A stretch of 34,703 nucleotides of DNA from JBDREF01 sp043820045 (GTDB lineage Bacteria > Planctomycetota > Phycisphaerae > Sedimentisphaerales > Anaerobacaceae): NCBI GenBank assembly GCA_043820045.1, contig JBDREF010000463.1, positions 1-34,703 on the forward strand, given 5' to 3'. The stretch's first letter is position 1; each line of letters starts with the position of its first letter. The notes below the pieces were generated by a model that ran no database searches, was not told the origin of the DNA, and worked only from the letters and a program-made list of their open reading frames with translations. Shown one piece after another: positions 7,101 through 16,376 of this stretch. The position numbers and the translations under genes were made by a program.

Positions 7101-10100
7101 ATGATTACCTCATTTTTTCGTCGTTCGACGTTGTGGGCGACCGAAGAAGAGCTTTGGCTTGCAACCTTGCAGGAGAAGGTGTGCGGCGATATAACGGCGG
7201 TAAAAATAGAGAGGCGGTTCCTCGTCGATTCGGCCCGGCCTTTGCGAAATGACGAGTTGGATAAGCTAAAATGGCTGCTGACCGAGACGTTCGAGCCGGA
7301 GATGTTCGGCGAAAAATCCGCTTTTGGCGGCAATGTTAGCGAAGTCGGCCCAAGGCTCGTAATTGTAACGCCGGAGAGCACAAACGCAGTCTCGATTTGT
7401 TCCGCCTGCGGGCTCGACTCCATCAAGAGAATCGAGCAGACCCGGCGTTTTTGTATCAGCATGAAGGACGATTCGCAGCTCTCCGCCGAGCAGCGGGAGA
7501 AGATGGTCGCACTAATACACGACAGGATGACTGAGCAGCCGTATATCGAGCCGCCCAAAAGCTTCGAGCCTGACGTAAAGCCCGAGCCGGTCCGGCTTAT
7601 TCCGCTTCTGGAAAAGGGGATCGACGTGCTCCAGGACGCCAACGAGCAACTGGGTCTGGCGCTCGACGAGCAGATGCGGCGGTACATACTCGAAAATTAC
7701 CGCAAAATGGGGCGAAATCCGACCGACGTCGAGCTTTTCATGTTCGGCCAGCTCAACTCTGAGCACTGCCGGCACCACCTGTTCAACGGCAAATTCGTTA
7801 TTGACGGCAGGGCGATGGAGCAGAGCCTGTTCGAGATGGTAAGATCGACAACTAAGGCCAATCGCGGCAATGTCACCGTGGCCTATGAGGATAACGCCGC
7901 GGTCACGGCGGGAAAGCCGGCGAACATGTTTCTGCCGTCGGACCCCATGCTGCCGTCTGCCTTTACGACTACGATAGTTACAGTCGGCGATGCTTTTAAG
8001 GTCGAGACACACAACCACCCGACGACCATCAGCGCCCATCCGGGCGCGGGAACGGGGCTCGGCGGCAATATACGCGATATACAAGGCGTAGGCCGAGGCG
8101 GGACTGTATTGGGGGCGATGGCCATATATAACGTGGCGAACCTGTTCATCAGCGGCTACAGCCTGCCCTGGGAGAAGGAGTACGCAGTCCATCCCTCGCG
8201 TTTCCAGACGCCTCTGGAGATAATTATTGAGGCCTCAAACGGCGCCAGCGACTACGGCAACAAGTTCGGGGTGCCCCTGACGACGGGCTCGTGCACGGCG
8301 TTCGAGTTGATGAGCGGCGGCGCGCATTACGGATGGCGAAAAACCTGCATGGTGGCCGGGAACTGGGGCGTGATCAACGATGCTCACGCTCACAAAAAGC
8401 AACTCAGAAAAGGACATTTGATCGTACAAATCGGGGGCGATAGATACCCCATCGGCCTCGGCGGAGGATCCGGCTCCAGCAAGGACGCGGGCGGTCAGGA
8501 GGCGGACCTGGACTTCGATTCGGTCCAGCGTGCGAACCCCGAAATGGAGAACCGCAACGAGTCCGTAATCCGGGCTTGTGCCGAGCTTGGCGATAAGTCC
8601 CCGATTGTCAGTACTACGGACCTCGGAGCCGGTGGCGAATGCGTGGCGTTGCCCGAGATCGTTCACCCGCACGGGGCGAAGTATGAGCTGCGGAACATCC
8701 CCTGCGGCGACAAGACCATGAGCGTTCTGGTCTTCTGGTGCAACGAGTCGCAGGAGAGTATGGTGATAATCGTAGAGAGGGAGGGTCTGCCGGTCTTCGA
8801 GCAGATTTGCAGGAGGAACCGCTGCCCGATGTACGTGATTGGCGAAGTGGCGGGCGACGGCAGGTTGATGCTCACGGACAAAGATGCTCCGGACGATGCG
8901 CCCAGAGAGCAGAAGGTTCCTATCGACGTGGATATGGAATTTTTGCTGGCGAATCTGCCGGAGATGACGATAGAGTGTGAGAGCCAGCCGCGCCGGCTTG
9001 TCCCGGTGAAGCTGCCGCAGGGTCTGAGCGTCGGCGATGCGCTCGAGAGAGTGCTTCGTCTGCTGAAAGTCGGCTCGAAACATTTTCTAACCCGCAAGGT
9101 GGACCGCTCGGTAGGGGGCCTGAGCGCACAACAGCAGACGGTGGGGCCGTTGCAGCTTACAATGGCGGATTGTGCCGTGACCGCCAGAAGTTTCTTCGGC
9201 ACGACGGGCATCGCAACCGCGATAGGCGAGCAGCCGGTTAAGGGCCTTGTCAAGACCGAGGCCGGTGGAAGAATGAGCCTCGGCGAAGCACTGACCAATC
9301 TCGTGTGGGCACCTATTGAGGATTTCGAATCGATCAATTTCTCCGCAACCTGGCAGTGGCCCTGCAAGCAACCTGGCGAAGATGCACGTCTCTACAAGAC
9401 CGTTGAGGCGACAACGCAACTGTGCAAGGATTTGCGGCTGCGGATACCGGTCGGCAAGGATTCCGTTTCAATGACGGCATGGACGACGCTCGATGGCAAA
9501 AAACACCCCATAAAGTCGCCTGGCACTGTTCAGATGATAAGCTTCGCACCGTGTTCCGATGTTACGAAGGTGGTGACACCCGATATCAAGAGGCCGGGCG
9601 AGGCAGCGCTCATCATGCTCGACCTCTCCGGCGGAAAAAGGAGACTCGGCGGCTCCGCTTTGGCTCAGGTTTATGAGCAGCTCGGCGACGAGACCCCGGA
9701 CGTCGAGAACCCCGGTCTTCTTCGCAAAGGTTTCGAGGCGGTCCAGGAACTTATCAGGCAAGGTCTGGTACTGTCGGGCCACGACGTTTCCGAGGGCGGC
9801 TTAATTACGTGCCTGCTGGAGATGGCATTTGCAGGCAACTGCGGCCTCGATATAAACATCGACAACAGCGAGGTCTTCGGGGGACACGACCTGTTTGAAT
9901 CCCTTTTTGCCGAAGAGCTTGGCTTGGTTCTTGAAGTTCTTCCCGCGAACATGGAGCATGCTGTCGAAATACTTAACAACTTTGGCTTCGATTACGGCAG
10001 AAACATGGCCGTATTGGGCCGCGCGGCGAAAGAGCCCGGCATCAGTGTCAAGTATCTGGGTAAAACGGTTCTTGACGCCGACATGAGAGAATTGCGGGCT

Positions 10101-11126
10101 ATCTGGCAGCAGACGTCATTTGAGTTGGATAAGCTCCAGGCCAATCCCGCCTGCGCTGAGGCTGAGCGGAAGGTGAGCTTTGGTCGTAAAGGGCCGCATT
10201 ACGAACTTACCTTTACGCCCGCACCGACGGCGGATAAGAAAATGAAAGCTGAGAACAAACCTAAAGTCGCAATCCTGCGAGAGGCAGGCACGAACGGAGC
10301 CCGCGAGATGGCGGGGGCGTTTTTCGCTGCCGGTTTCGAGCCGTGGGACGTGACGATGGCCGATATCGCCGAGGGAAGGGCGAGTCTGAAGGATTTCCGC
10401 GGCGTTGCGTTCTCGGGCGGATTCAGCTTTGCCGATGTTCTTGGTGCGGGCAAGGGCTGGGCCGGCGCAATGATGTTCAACGAGACCATACGTGATGAAT
10501 TCGAGGCTTTCATTAAACGAAGCGACACTTTTTCGTTAGGCGTCTGCAACGGGTGCCAGGTCGTGACGCTGCTCGGTTGGGTTCCCTGGGAGGGAATAGA
10601 TAGTAAGCATCAGCCGCGCTTCGTGACGAACGAATCCGGCATATTTGAGTCGAGATTGGTGACCGTGAAGATATGCCCGAGCCCGTCCATCTTCCTCAAA
10701 GGAATGGAAGGTTCCATGCTTGGTGTGTGGGTGGCCCATGCCGAAGGCAGGTGCTTGTGGCCCGACCGGAGCATATTGAGCAAGGCCCGTGAACTGACCC
10801 CGATACGCTTTGTGGACGACAACGGCAAAGAGACGCAACAGTATCCCTTCAACCCGAACGGTTCGGAACTGGGTGTGACGGCGATATGTTCTCCGGACGG
10901 CAGACACCTGGTCCTGATGCCCCATCCGGAAAGGCTGTTTCAAATCTGGCAGTGGCCGTACCGCCCGGCCGAGTGGTCCGGTCTGGAGGCTTCGCCGTGG
11001 TTGAGACTGTTCCAGAACGCCAGAGAGTGGTGCGAAGACAATCCCTCGCGAATGCCAATCAAACAGATACCTGGCAAGAAGGCCAAGCCCGGCCGTGCAC
11101 ACGTTCAACGAGAAGTGGCAGATTAA
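7101..11126 (+). CDS. purL: Phosphoribosylformylglycinamidine synthase, single-chain form
   Basis: This 1341-aa enzyme converts FGAR, glutamine and ATP to FGAM in de novo purine synthesis. It is the long single-chain form, close in size to the roughly 1300-aa proteobacterial enzyme. The N-terminal PurS-like domain is within residues 1-130. The FGAM-synthase core carries FGQLNSEHCRHH and FKVETHNHPTTISAHPGAG. The C-terminal glutaminase has nucleophile Cys1149 (GVCNGCQ) with His1275 and Glu1277 (MPHPER). ATG 7101 was chosen because AAAGG lies 8 nt upstream and the protein then begins near the conserved domain; ATG 7020 would add 27 unlike residues. Neighbours are not purine genes, so it appears to stand alone. 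Confidence 0.97.
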   Translation: MITSFFRRSTLWATEEELWLATLQEKVCGDITAVKIERRFLVDSARPLRNDELDKLKWLLTETFEPEMFGEKSAFGGNVSEVGPRLVIVTPESTNAVSICSACGLDSIKRIEQTRRFCISMKDDSQLSAEQREKMVALIHDRMTEQPYIEPPKSFEPDVKPEPVRLIPLLEKGIDVLQDANEQLGLALDEQMRRYILENYRKMGRNPTDVELFMFGQLNSEHCRHHLFNGKFVIDGRAMEQSLFEMVRSTTKANRGNVTVAYEDNAAVTAGKPANMFLPSDPMLPSAFTTTIVTVGDAFKVETHNHPTTISAHPGAGTGLGGNIRDIQGVGRGGTVLGAMAIYNVANLFISGYSLPWEKEYAVHPSRFQTPLEIIIEASNGASDYGNKFGVPLTTGSCTAFELMSGGAHYGWRKTCMVAGNWGVINDAHAHKKQLRKGHLIVQIGGDRYPIGLGGGSGSSKDAGGQEADLDFDSVQRANPEMENRNESVIRACAELGDKSPIVSTTDLGAGGECVALPEIVHPHGAKYELRNIPCGDKTMSVLVFWCNESQESMVIIVEREGLPVFEQICRRNRCPMYVIGEVAGDGRLMLTDKDAPDDAPREQKVPIDVDMEFLLANLPEMTIECESQPRRLVPVKLPQGLSVGDALERVLRLLKVGSKHFLTRKVDRSVGGLSAQQQTVGPLQLTMADCAVTARSFFGTTGIATAIGEQPVKGLVKTEAGGRMSLGEALTNLVWAPIEDFESINFSATWQWPCKQPGEDARLYKTVEATTQLCKDLRLRIPVGKDSVSMTAWTTLDGKKHPIKSPGTVQMISFAPCSDVTKVVTPDIKRPGEAALIMLDLSGGKRRLGGSALAQVYEQLGDETPDVENPGLLRKGFEAVQELIRQGLVLSGHDVSEGGLITCLLEMAFAGNCGLDINIDNSEVFGGHDLFESLFAEELGLVLEVLPANMEHAVEILNNFGFDYGRNMAVLGRAAKEPGISVKYLGKTVLDADMRELRAIWQQTSFELDKLQANPACAEAERKVSFGRKGPHYELTFTPAPTADKKMKAENKPKVAILREAGTNGAREMAGAFFAAGFEPWDVTMADIAEGRASLKDFRGVAFSGGFSFADVLGAGKGWAGAMMFNETIRDEFEAFIKRSDTFSLGVCNGCQVVTLLGWVPWEGIDSKHQPRFVTNESGIFESRLVTVKICPSPSIFLKGMEGSMLGVWVAHAEGRCLWPDRSILSKARELTPIRFVDDNGKETQQYPFNPNGSELGVTAICSPDGRHLVLMPHPERLFQIWQWPYRPAEWSGLEASPWLRLFQNAREWCEDNPSRMPIKQIPGKKAKPGRAHVQREVAD

Positions 11127-11185
11127 GCGACTGTGTGCCGGAAGGATTTGGCAGACCGCGAGACCTGAGAAGAGGAGTAGCGATC

Positions 11186-12580
11186 ATGCTTTACGTATTC
11201 ACCAAGCCGCACCGCCGGCCCGTTGATCTTTATACAATCTTAGCCATCGTCATTCTTGTCCTGCTCTGCATTGTCCCGCCGGGCATGTGCGCCGAACAGG
11301 ACTGGCCTTCATTTCGGGGCCCTTCGGCATCCGGCGTGGCGGAGGGATATTCTGCACCGGTAGAATGGGATCTGAGACAGGGCAAGAACATCCGCTGGAA
11401 GACGCCGGTCCCCGGACTTGCTCATTCCAGTCCGGCCATATGGGGTGATCGTATCTTTGTCACCACGGCTGTACAGGCCGGTGCGGAATCGACGTTGAAG
11501 GTGGGGCTGTACGGCGATGTCAAGTCGGTAGAAGAGGACGGTGCTTTTGACTGGCGTCTCTACTGCGTAGATAAGAAAGACGGCAGGATAATGTGGACCC
11601 GGCAGGTGTACACAGGAAAGCCGCGAGTTAAGCGACATGCCAAATCTACTCACGCCAATTCAACGCCGTGTACGGATGGCAACTTTGTCGTTGCGTTCTT
11701 CGGTTCTGAAGGGCTGTACTGCTACGATATGGAAGGTAATTTGGCATGGAAAAAAGACCTTGGTGTGCTTGACTGGGGCTTCTTTCGCAGTCCGGCGGCA
11801 CAGTGGGGCGGTGGCAGCTCGCCCGTGATCCACAAGGATATGGTGATAATCCAGTGCGATGTTCAGAAGGATTCATTCATTGCCGCTTACGCCTTGAAGG
11901 ATGGAGCCTTGTTGTGGAAGACGGCCAGGGATGATGTCCCGACGTGGGGCACGCCCACTGTCTATGCAGGCGGGGAGCATTCTCAGATTATTGTGAACGG
12001 ATACAAGCATATCGGAGGATATGACATCGGAACCGGTAAAGAAATCTGGAAAATGACAGGCGGTGGTGATATCCCGGTTCCGACGCCTGTCGTCGCAGGA
12101 AACCTGGCCTATATCACCAATGCCCACGGGGGAAAGTCGCCCATCTATGCCGTCCGACTTTCCGCAAAGGGAGACATTTCGCTGGATGAAGGCGAAACCA
12201 GCAATCAGTATGTCGTTTGGAGCTACGACAAAGGCGGCAACTATATGACAACGCCAATTGCATATCAGGGCTATCTATATTGCTGCTCGGACAGGGGGAG
12301 CCTCAGTTGTTTTGAAGCTGCAACAGGCAAGATGGCGTACCGCGAGGGTCTAAGGTCCTCGTCTGTTGCTTGTTCGGCCTCTCCTGTCGCAGCAGACGGG
12401 AAAATCTTTTGTACTGCTGAGAATGGCGATATATATGTTGTGCAAGCAGGTCCTGTATTCAAATCGATAGGCGTCAATAGGATGTATGAAATCTGTATGG
12501 CGACGCCGGCAATATCGCAGGGGGCCCTGTTCTTTCGCACGAGGAATCATCTCGTCTGCGTCGCAGAAGATTTGCAGTAA
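11186..12580 (+). CDS. Exported PQQ-like beta-propeller (BamB/quinoprotein-like) protein
   Basis: This 464-aa protein has a signal / membrane segment at about residues 14-33, ending PPGMCA. The mature part starts with the DWPSFRGPSASGVAEG motif of planctomycete PQQ-binding-like propeller proteins. Repeated WKT, YCVDKKDGRIMW, SPVIHKDMVIIQ and TGKEIWKM segments are blades of an eight-bladed propeller. The metal- and cofactor-binding residues of true quinoprotein dehydrogenases are not evident, so the role may be structural or sugar-related rather than oxidative. Start ATG 11186 has GAGGAG (11172-11177) 8 nt upstream. It lies 59 nt after purL and 47 nt before the GH127 gene, so it may be co-transcribed with the latter. 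Confidence 0.87.
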   Translation: MLYVFTKPHRRPVDLYTILAIVILVLLCIVPPGMCAEQDWPSFRGPSASGVAEGYSAPVEWDLRQGKNIRWKTPVPGLAHSSPAIWGDRIFVTTAVQAGAESTLKVGLYGDVKSVEEDGAFDWRLYCVDKKDGRIMWTRQVYTGKPRVKRHAKSTHANSTPCTDGNFVVAFFGSEGLYCYDMEGNLAWKKDLGVLDWGFFRSPAAQWGGGSSPVIHKDMVIIQCDVQKDSFIAAYALKDGALLWKTARDDVPTWGTPTVYAGGEHSQIIVNGYKHIGGYDIGTGKEIWKMTGGGDIPVPTPVVAGNLAYITNAHGGKSPIYAVRLSAKGDISLDEGETSNQYVVWSYDKGGNYMTTPIAYQGYLYCCSDRGSLSCFEAATGKMAYREGLRSSSVACSASPVAADGKIFCTAENGDIYVVQAGPVFKSIGVNRMYEICMATPAISQGALFFRTRNHLVCVAEDLQ

Positions 12581-12627
12581 GCAGTGTCTCGAACTGTGTG
12601 AAGACTGATGCAAAGGAGCGAGTCGTT

Positions 12628-14457
12628 ATGAGAAACCATAACAACATTAAGAACCTCTGTACTTTACTACTGATTTTGTTTGTGCCTACATCGAGTGTTC
12701 TTGCAGTAGGTGCGGGAGCATTCGTCCCCGTTGACGTAACCGAGGTCAAGGTCGGAGGCGAGATTGGCCGGCGGATTGACAACACCATCAGCAACAATGT
12801 GCTCGTGCTCGATTCCGACAAGGATTTTCTTCTGCCGTTTCGACAAAGAGACCGCATGGGCGGCTACATAGGTCTGGGCAAATTCATTGATTCTATGGTT
12901 CGATTCGCCGCATATTCAAACGATAAACAAGTGTTGGCCTTGAAAAAGCATGTTGTTGAAGAGGCTATCAAAACCCAGGAAGACGATGGGTATATCGGTA
13001 TCTGTGTACCCGAGAAGCGAATGTGGTCATTGTGGGACATCCATGAAATGGCCTACATCGTCCTGGGTCTGACCGCTGACTATAAATATTTTCGGGAGCA
13101 GTCATCGCTGCGTGCGGCTGGGAAGCTGGCGGATTACATAATTCGGCGCTGGTCCGATGATCCAAGTCGGACGACGGACGGTTGGATATCGGTCCATGTC
13201 GCAACGACAGGTCTGGAAGAAGCGATGCTTGCCCTTCACGAACAAAGCGGCGAGAGGCAATATCTGGATTTCTGCATAAATCATCGCAAGTTGCCGGACT
13301 GGAATGTCAGACTGATCGAGGGGCGGTGGGGCAATCTTGAGGGACACGCCTACCACTATCTGTGCCGATGCCTGGCCCAACTGCGCCTGAATAGAATCCA
13401 GCCAGACCCGAGGCTGCTCACCCGATCGCGCGAGACATTAGACTTCTTGTTGAAGGAGGACGGCCTGCTGATACCTGGGCTCTGCGGGTACCACGAATGC
13501 TGGCACAGCAACCAGCAGGGCTTCTTCAAACTTGGCGAGACGTGCGCTACGGCGTATCTGATAAGATGGTTGGATGCCTTACTTCAAGTCGAGGGCGCAT
13601 CTCTGTATGGCGATCTCATGGAGCGGGCCATATACAACGGCCTGTTTGCCGCTCAGTCTCCCGATGGCCGCCGCCTTCGATATTACGCGCCTTTCGAGGG
13701 GCCACGCGTCTATTTTGATGGAGACACTTATTGCTGTCCGTGCAACTTCCGGCGGATAATCGCTGAATTACCCGGCATGATATACTACCGTTGCCAGGGG
13801 GGTATAGCGGTGAATCTTTATGCCGAATCTTCGGCTGACTTCTCTGTTTCGGATGATCTCTCGCTTGAATTGCGCCAGGTAACGGACTACCCGAATTCGG
13901 GCAACGTGCTCATTCACCTGACGCCGTCAAAGGCGGCTCGTTTCGCGGTACGTCTGCGAATTCCGCACTGGTGTGACGAGGCAACTGCGACCATAAATCA
14001 AGAGACAGAGGATTTAACGGCTCAAGGCGGCTCGTTCCTGACGATCGAGCGCACCTGGCGGCCCGGCGACCGGATCAAGCTGGAGATGCCGATGGCCTGG
14101 CGGCTTATAAAGGGCAGGAAGAGTCAGGCGGGGCGCGTCGCCGTCATGCGCGGCCCGATGTTATTTGGCCTGAATCCGGACCGACAGGAGAATTTCGATC
14201 CGGACATTGCACGGCTTATGTTGATTGATGCTGATTCGCCCGAGTTATCCGGCCCGGAAGACTCTGTCCGCCCCGGTGATCTGGCCTGCAAGGCACGTTT
14301 CTGGAATCCGAACAACTACAATGCGCAGGCAAAGGCGGACATCCGCTTGGTGCTGACCGAATATGCCGACCCCGGCTGTCGTGCAACATATTTTCTCGTC
14401 CCGAATCCGAAGGCGGAAATATTGCAGGACGATGAGCTTGTCCTGAACACTTACTGA
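12628..14457 (+). CDS. GH127 (DUF1680) beta-L-arabinofuranosidase-like glycoside hydrolase, exported
   Basis: This 609-aa protein has a signal peptide (residues 1-26, ending SVLA). GH127 enzymes remove terminal beta-L-arabinofuranose using a zinc-bound cysteine nucleophile. The zinc set of the family (one Glu and three Cys) is matched by Glu304 and Cys306 in GETC and by Cys369-Cys370 in YCCPC. Glu290 (GYHEC) is a candidate acid/base. An (alpha/alpha)6 barrel (about 50-390) is followed by beta-sandwich sequence (FAVRLRIPHWC, then VAVMRGPMLFGL). ATG 12628 was chosen for its AAAGGAG (12612-12618) at 9 nt; the upstream GTG 12598 lacks one. Its 3' end overlaps the opposing PHP gene by 7 nt. The arabinosidase specificity is inferred from the family only. 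Confidence 0.88.
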   Translation: MRNHNNIKNLCTLLLILFVPTSSVLAVGAGAFVPVDVTEVKVGGEIGRRIDNTISNNVLVLDSDKDFLLPFRQRDRMGGYIGLGKFIDSMVRFAAYSNDKQVLALKKHVVEEAIKTQEDDGYIGICVPEKRMWSLWDIHEMAYIVLGLTADYKYFREQSSLRAAGKLADYIIRRWSDDPSRTTDGWISVHVATTGLEEAMLALHEQSGERQYLDFCINHRKLPDWNVRLIEGRWGNLEGHAYHYLCRCLAQLRLNRIQPDPRLLTRSRETLDFLLKEDGLLIPGLCGYHECWHSNQQGFFKLGETCATAYLIRWLDALLQVEGASLYGDLMERAIYNGLFAAQSPDGRRLRYYAPFEGPRVYFDGDTYCCPCNFRRIIAELPGMIYYRCQGGIAVNLYAESSADFSVSDDLSLELRQVTDYPNSGNVLIHLTPSKAARFAVRLRIPHWCDEATATINQETEDLTAQGGSFLTIERTWRPGDRIKLEMPMAWRLIKGRKSQAGRVAVMRGPMLFGLNPDRQENFDPDIARLMLIDADSPELSGPEDSVRPGDLACKARFWNPNNYNAQAKADIRLVLTEYADPGCRATYFLVPNPKAEILQDDELVLNTY

Positions 14458-15542
14458 AGATCTATCCGCAAATCCACGGGCAGGCCTTTTTCCGGAGCGA
14501 CCAGGAAGTTTTTCACTCGATATGACAGTTTGGCCTGCTCTGCCGTTTCCTCAATTTTTGTCTTCAGAATTGTCGTCGTATTCGCCGGCAGCTTTAGCTG
14601 CACAGGTCCCTGTGTCCCGGCTCTTTCCATATCAATATCGATGTCGGCACTGTTAGTAATCTTAACCCAGATTGTTTCTTTCCGCCGCTCGTACGGCTTG
14701 CCGATTTCTACGGATTTCTTGAAAATCGCATCGAGGTATTTTTCTCTGCCGATCAACTGATTCTTATACCAAACAGCGGTCCTTCCCTTCATGAGTGCAT
14801 CTTTCAGAGCTGCTAAACTCCTCTGCTCTACGAAAACCAAAGTCATCGTCCTGTGATTTTCGGCGGATGTCTCGTGCGACATGGATGGCTGGTGTATGTC
14901 CGAGTTGCCCATCATGGTGAGGTTCTTCTCAAGGCACCATTGATGACCTTCGGGGTAGTAACTGTCTCCGTTTGCTACCTCGATTCCATGCAACCATTTG
15001 TTTTCATAAAGCGTCGTGTGGACGTCGAACCATCCCTTGAACTCGGGTTTCCAGCCGGGATGGTTCCAGAAGACGAAGGCATTCTGCTTGTTGGCCGCCT
15101 CGACCGCATCGAGGAATTCTTCGGTATCCAGAAGGTTTATGTCATCGACGAAAAGGGCGTTGAAATGCCCAGGAGGTGTGCTGCGAGTGATCTCTGTGCT
15201 CTTCGGCATTAAGATATCCGCTTCTCTGGCGCGTCCCGAAGCGATTTCCTGAGAACGGCCGTGATTGGTCGGCACGTCCTTATCATGCGGCTGATACTCG
15301 ATGTGATCGGTAATCGCAATCGCATCCAGTCCCTCTCTCCATGCCTCCTCGACCCGAACCGTGGGCCACACGGAGCCGTCGGAGAAAACGGTGTGCATAT
15401 GGAAATCACACTTGAGTGTTTTGTAACCCAATATATCGGGAAAACGAATTTCGCGCCTGCTCTGGTCCTGGCCTGACACCAATGTCACAAACAGAAGTTG
15501 GACAAGAACGATGAACAATACGGCTTTCTGTCTGATTCTCAT
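14451..15542 (-). CDS. Exported PHP-domain phosphoesterase-like protein
   Basis: This 363-aa protein has a signal peptide (about residues 1-24, ending LVSG/Q). The PHP metal-binding motifs are visible: His48-x-His50 (DFHMH), Asp79-His80 (ITDHIEY), NHPGW further on, and GNSDIH near residue 215. The PHP fold hydrolyses phosphate esters with a two- or three-metal centre; here the protein is predicted to be periplasmic. A C-terminal beta-rich region (about 270-363) is not recognised. Of two nearby ATGs (15548 and 15542), 15542 is preferred because AAAGGG lies 8 nt before it but only 2 nt before the other. It has its own promoter at 15632-15660. The substrate is unknown; neighbours suggest sugar phosphates or glycan breakdown products. 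Confidence 0.85.
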   Translation of the reverse strand: MRIRQKAVLFIVLVQLLFVTLVSGQDQSRREIRFPDILGYKTLKCDFHMHTVFSDGSVWPTVRVEEAWREGLDAIAITDHIEYQPHDKDVPTNHGRSQEIASGRAREADILMPKSTEITRSTPPGHFNALFVDDINLLDTEEFLDAVEAANKQNAFVFWNHPGWKPEFKGWFDVHTTLYENKWLHGIEVANGDSYYPEGHQWCLEKNLTMMGNSDIHQPSMSHETSAENHRTMTLVFVEQRSLAALKDALMKGRTAVWYKNQLIGREKYLDAIFKKSVEIGKPYERRKETIWVKITNSADIDIDMERAGTQGPVQLKLPANTTTILKTKIEETAEQAKLSYRVKNFLVAPEKGLPVDLRIDLQ

Positions 15543-15631
15543 TTGCATTACCCTTTCTTTTTGTGTGAGGTTTTCATTAGATACCGGATACTCACTGTTT
15601 ACTACGCCGGACTAAAGAGTCTTTCGCTGCC

Positions 15632-15660
15632 ATAATACAAAGCATACCCTCTGATTGCAA
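15632..15660 (-). promoter_or_regulatory. Promoter of the PHP gene
   Basis: On the minus strand, TTGCAA (15660-15655), a 17-nt spacer and TATTAT (15637-15632) form a good sigma-70-type promoter, with a start expected near 15625. It lies downstream of the MBL gene, so the PHP gene can be transcribed separately from the SMP-30/MBL pair. Confidence 0.55.
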
Positions 15661-15715
15661 CAAGGACTCAATGCCGTGACAGCGCTGCGCCGAAATCGGC
15701 CCAAACACAGGGCGG

Positions 15716-16345
15716 TTATCTCATGTTACGGATACGGACCTCAATGTTCTGCGAATTCTTTAACAAGTCGATGAGTTTCGCAGGGTCTGTTTGTCCATAG
15801 TGGTACGGGTACAGAATCTTCGGCTCGAATGCTCTGGCCGCATCGGTGACCATTTCGGGCGTCATTGTATAGGGCAGGTTCATCGGCAAAAAGGCGACAT
15901 CGATGTTCTTGAGCTGTTTCATTTCTGGTATGTTTTCCGTATCGCCCGCCACATACACTCTCTTATCGCCGAATGTGATCACATAGCCGTTGCCTTCGCC
16001 CTTAGGATGGAAGGGCGTTCCACCGGGTCGCTTGTGCAGGATGTTGTACGCTGGTACCGCCTCGATTCTCAGCCCCTGAATCGTTTTAACGTCGCCGTTG
16101 CTCATGACGGTCCCTCCGGCCACTGTTTTCGAGCACGCTCGGGTCAGTATCAGTTGTGTGCTTTGTTTTCGCAACAGCTCGATGGCCTTGCTATCGAGGT
16201 GGTCGCCGTGTTCGTGGGTGATCAGGATAGTATCGGCCTTGGGCATCCCGGCGTAGTCCGCCTCTCTGCTGACTGGATCCACGTGGATCGTTTTTCCGGC
16301 GAAAGTGAACATCAGTGTGCCGTGACCGATAAAGGTGATCTTCAA
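15716..16345 (-). CDS. MBL-fold metal-dependent hydrolase (UlaG-like), start uncertain
   Basis: The 209 residues from TTG 16345 carry the metallo-beta-lactamase signature THEHGDH (His44, His46, Asp48, His49), then VAGDTENIP and a late PYHYGQTD histidine. This resembles UlaG-like hydrolases that often act on lactones or phosphoesters. The region before the TTG is also open and reads EEDIIKTSDWDLKITF, which looks like genuine N-terminal family sequence. However, no ATG, GTG or TTG exists in that frame back to the stop at 16477-16475. So the true start may be an unusual codon, or a mutation may have removed it. The gene follows the SMP-30 gene by 31 nt (or overlaps it if longer) and is probably in the same operon. 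No signal peptide is seen. Confidence 0.8.
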   Translation of the reverse strand: MKITFIGHGTLMFTFAGKTIHVDPVSREADYAGMPKADTILITHEHGDHLDSKAIELLRKQSTQLILTRACSKTVAGGTVMSNGDVKTIQGLRIEAVPAYNILHKRPGGTPFHPKGEGNGYVITFGDKRVYVAGDTENIPEMKQLKNIDVAFLPMNLPYTMTPEMVTDAARAFEPKILYPYHYGQTDPAKLIDLLKNSQNIEVRIRNMR

Positions 16346-16376
16346 ATCCCAGTCGCTTGTCTTGATGATATCTTCT

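Noticed and set aside
8235..9083. 282-codon open frame on the minus strand
   Set aside because: It is antisense to purL, whose sequence is fully conserved through this stretch.
15660..15715. GCCGA/TCGGC and CAGCGCTG dyads after the MBL gene as a terminator
   Set aside because: Stems are short, the loop of the first is too small, and there is no T-run on the minus strand.
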